5,517 bases of DNA from assembly GCA_937997605.1 (NCBI GenBank), contig CALLFD010000196.1, positions 1 to 5,517 of the forward strand, in the 5' to 3' direction. Made by a program: the position numbers and the translations under genes. The notes below the pieces were generated by a model. That model searched no databases. It was given only the letters and a program-made list of their open reading frames with translations, and was not told the origin of the DNA. Positions 4,258 through 5,517 of this stretch are shown piece by piece. The first letter of the stretch is position 1. Every line of letters starts with the position of its first letter. This DNA is from an uncultured Collinsella sp. GTDB lineage: Bacteria > Actinomycetota > Coriobacteriia > Coriobacteriales > Coriobacteriaceae.

Positions 4258-5517
4258 ATGAGCGAACCCCTGCGCACCGTGAACGTCGGCCTCATCGGTC
4301 TGGGAACCGTCGGCGGCGGCGTGGCCCGTCTGATCAAGAGCCACCACGATGAGTACCTGGCAGCCTACGGCATCGACCTTAAGCTGACCCGCGCCTGCGC
4401 GCTTGCTTGGGAGCAGGCCGAGGCAGCCGGTATTGAGCATGAGGCCTTTACGAGCGACTGGCACGACGTCGTCACCGACCCCGCCGTCGACATCGTCGTC
4501 GAGCTGATCGGCGGCGAGCACCCCGCGACCGAGATCTTTACCACCGCCTTCGAGAACGGCAAGCACGTCGTCTCTGCCAACAAGGCCCTGCTGGGCCGTC
4601 ATGTCGAGACGCTCGCCGAGAAGGCGCGCGCATGCGGCGTGCAGATTAAGTGCGAGGCCAGCTGCGGCGGCGGCATCCCCATCGTGAGCACGCTCGAGCA
4701 CGACTTGGTGGGCAACAAGATCCTGACCATCGCCGGCATTCTCAACGGCACCACCAACTACATCTTGTCGCGCATGGACGCCGAGGGCGCCGATTACGCC
4801 GACGTGCTCGCCGACGCCCAGGCCAAGGGCTACGCCGAGGCCGACCCGTCCGCCGACGTCGACGGCTTCGACGCCGCCAGCAAGACGGCGATCCTCGCCT
4901 CCATCGGTTTTGGCACCCGCGTTACCACCGACGATGTGTACCAGCAGGGTATCCGTACCATCGGCGCCGAGGACATCGCCCAGGCCCGCGAGCTCGGCTA
5001 CACCATTAAGCTGCTCGGCATCGCCCGCAACACCGACGCCGGCGTCGACGTCCGCGTTCATCCCACGCTGATCCCCGCCGACCACATGCTTGCCAAGGTC
5101 AACGGCGCCATGAACGCCGTCTACGTGGTAGGCGACGCCGTGGGCGAGACCATGTTCTACGGTGCCGGCGCAGGCTCCTTCCCCACCGCGAGCGCCGTCG
5201 TGGGCGATATCCTGTCGCTCTCCGAGCAGATCAGCCGCGGTGTGGCTCCGCTGCCCGAGATTGAGCCCTATGGTCACAACCTCGCCTTTAAGCCCATGGA
5301 CGAGCTCCAGACTAAGTACTATGTGCGCCTGAAGGTCGCCGACCGCGTGGGCGCCCTGTCCGAGACGGTCGACATCTTTGCCAAGCACAACATCTCGATC
5401 TCGCTCATCAACCAGGTCGAGGACGGCAAGTCGGGCGCCAGCGATACCTGCTCGGTCATCTTCCTGACGCACCGCGCGCTCGAGAAGGACGTCCAGGCTG
5501 CCGCCGCCGAGCTTGCC
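4258..5517 (+). CDS. hom: Homoserine dehydrogenase with C-terminal ACT domain (3' end beyond window)
   Basis: This enzyme reduces L-aspartate 4-semialdehyde to L-homoserine with NAD(P)H, the branch point to threonine, isoleucine and methionine; it is cytoplasmic. The ATG at 4258 has AAGGAG (4246-4251) with a 6-nt spacer. There are 420 codons with no stop before the right edge; family members with this layout are about 430-445 residues, so little is missing. The Rossmann motif G-L-G-T-V-G is at 14-19. S-A-N-K-A-L-L carries Lys109, N-G-T-T-N-Y-I-L is at 163-170, and E194, D205 and K209 (in D-G-F-D-A-A-S-K) match the catalytic residues E208, D219 and K223 of the yeast enzyme with the same spacing. 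G-A-G-A-G-S-F-P-T-A-S-A lies at 302-313. An ACT domain begins near 353 (Y-Y-V-R-L-K-V-A-D-R-V-G) and suggests feedback control by an amino acid, often threonine. No aspartate kinase is fused to it. thrC or thrB commonly follows in Gram-positives, but is not visible here. Confidence 0.97.
   Translation, partial: MSEPLRTVNVGLIGLGTVGGGVARLIKSHHDEYLAAYGIDLKLTRACALAWEQAEAAGIEHEAFTSDWHDVVTDPAVDIVVELIGGEHPATEIFTTAFENGKHVVSANKALLGRHVETLAEKARACGVQIKCEASCGGGIPIVSTLEHDLVGNKILTIAGILNGTTNYILSRMDAEGADYADVLADAQAKGYAEADPSADVDGFDAASKTAILASIGFGTRVTTDDVYQQGIRTIGAEDIAQARELGYTIKLLGIARNTDAGVDVRVHPTLIPADHMLAKVNGAMNAVYVVGDAVGETMFYGAGAGSFPTASAVVGDILSLSEQISRGVAPLPEIEPYGHNLAFKPMDELQTKYYVRLKVADRVGALSETVDIFAKHNISISLINQVEDGKSGASDTCSVIFLTHRALEKDVQAAAAELA

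Noticed and set aside
4252..5472. A 406-codon minus-strand frame opposite homoserine dehydrogenase
   Set aside because: Every catalytic motif of homoserine dehydrogenase is on the plus strand; the antisense product is low-complexity Val/Gly/Asp/His-rich sequence typical of a GC-rich shadow.

Overview
The window reads as ordinary chromosomal DNA of a high-GC Gram-positive bacterium. The best guess is a gut member of the Coriobacteriia (Collinsella-like). This rests on GC-rich third positions, on lipoprotein signals of the R-R-N-F-L-A-G...L-A-G-C type followed by a Ser/Gly-rich linker, and on purine-rich Shine-Dalgarno sites. The taxon is an inference from style, not from a marker gene.

Layout. 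Positions 1-4005 hold four genes on the minus strand, read from right to left. They are a substrate-binding lipoprotein (2839-4005), a close paralogue of it (1381-2568), the LivH-type permease (360-1241) and the start of the LivM-type permease (1-350, running off the left edge). This is the front half of a hydrophobic/branched-chain amino acid ABC uptake operon (HAAT family). The two ATPases (LivG, LivF) would be expected just beyond position 1 but are not visible. Positions 4258-5517 hold, on the plus strand, a homoserine dehydrogenase with a C-terminal ACT domain, cut by the right edge only shortly before its expected end. The 252-bp divergent gap (4006-4257) carries the control signals for both directions.

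How the genes fit together. Homoserine dehydrogenase commits aspartate semialdehyde to homoserine, and so to threonine, methionine and isoleucine. The divergent transporter probably imports leucine, isoleucine, valine or similar amino acids. Synthesis and uptake of related amino acids therefore sit back to back. Two binding proteins feeding one permease pair recalls the LivJ/LivK arrangement of enteric bacteria.

Non-coding structure. The gaps between the minus-strand genes are not empty. The gap before livH holds a 13-bp RNA hairpin and a second 6-bp one. The leader of the promoter-proximal-to-livH binding protein has a good promoter candidate and two hairpins. The leader of the first binding protein has a GC-rich hairpin just upstream of its ribosome binding site. 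I found no CRISPR, tRNA, rRNA, insertion sequence, phage gene or unfamiliar gene family. No previously undescribed system is evident; the most interesting points concern RNA structure, paralogue evolution and the shared divergent control region.
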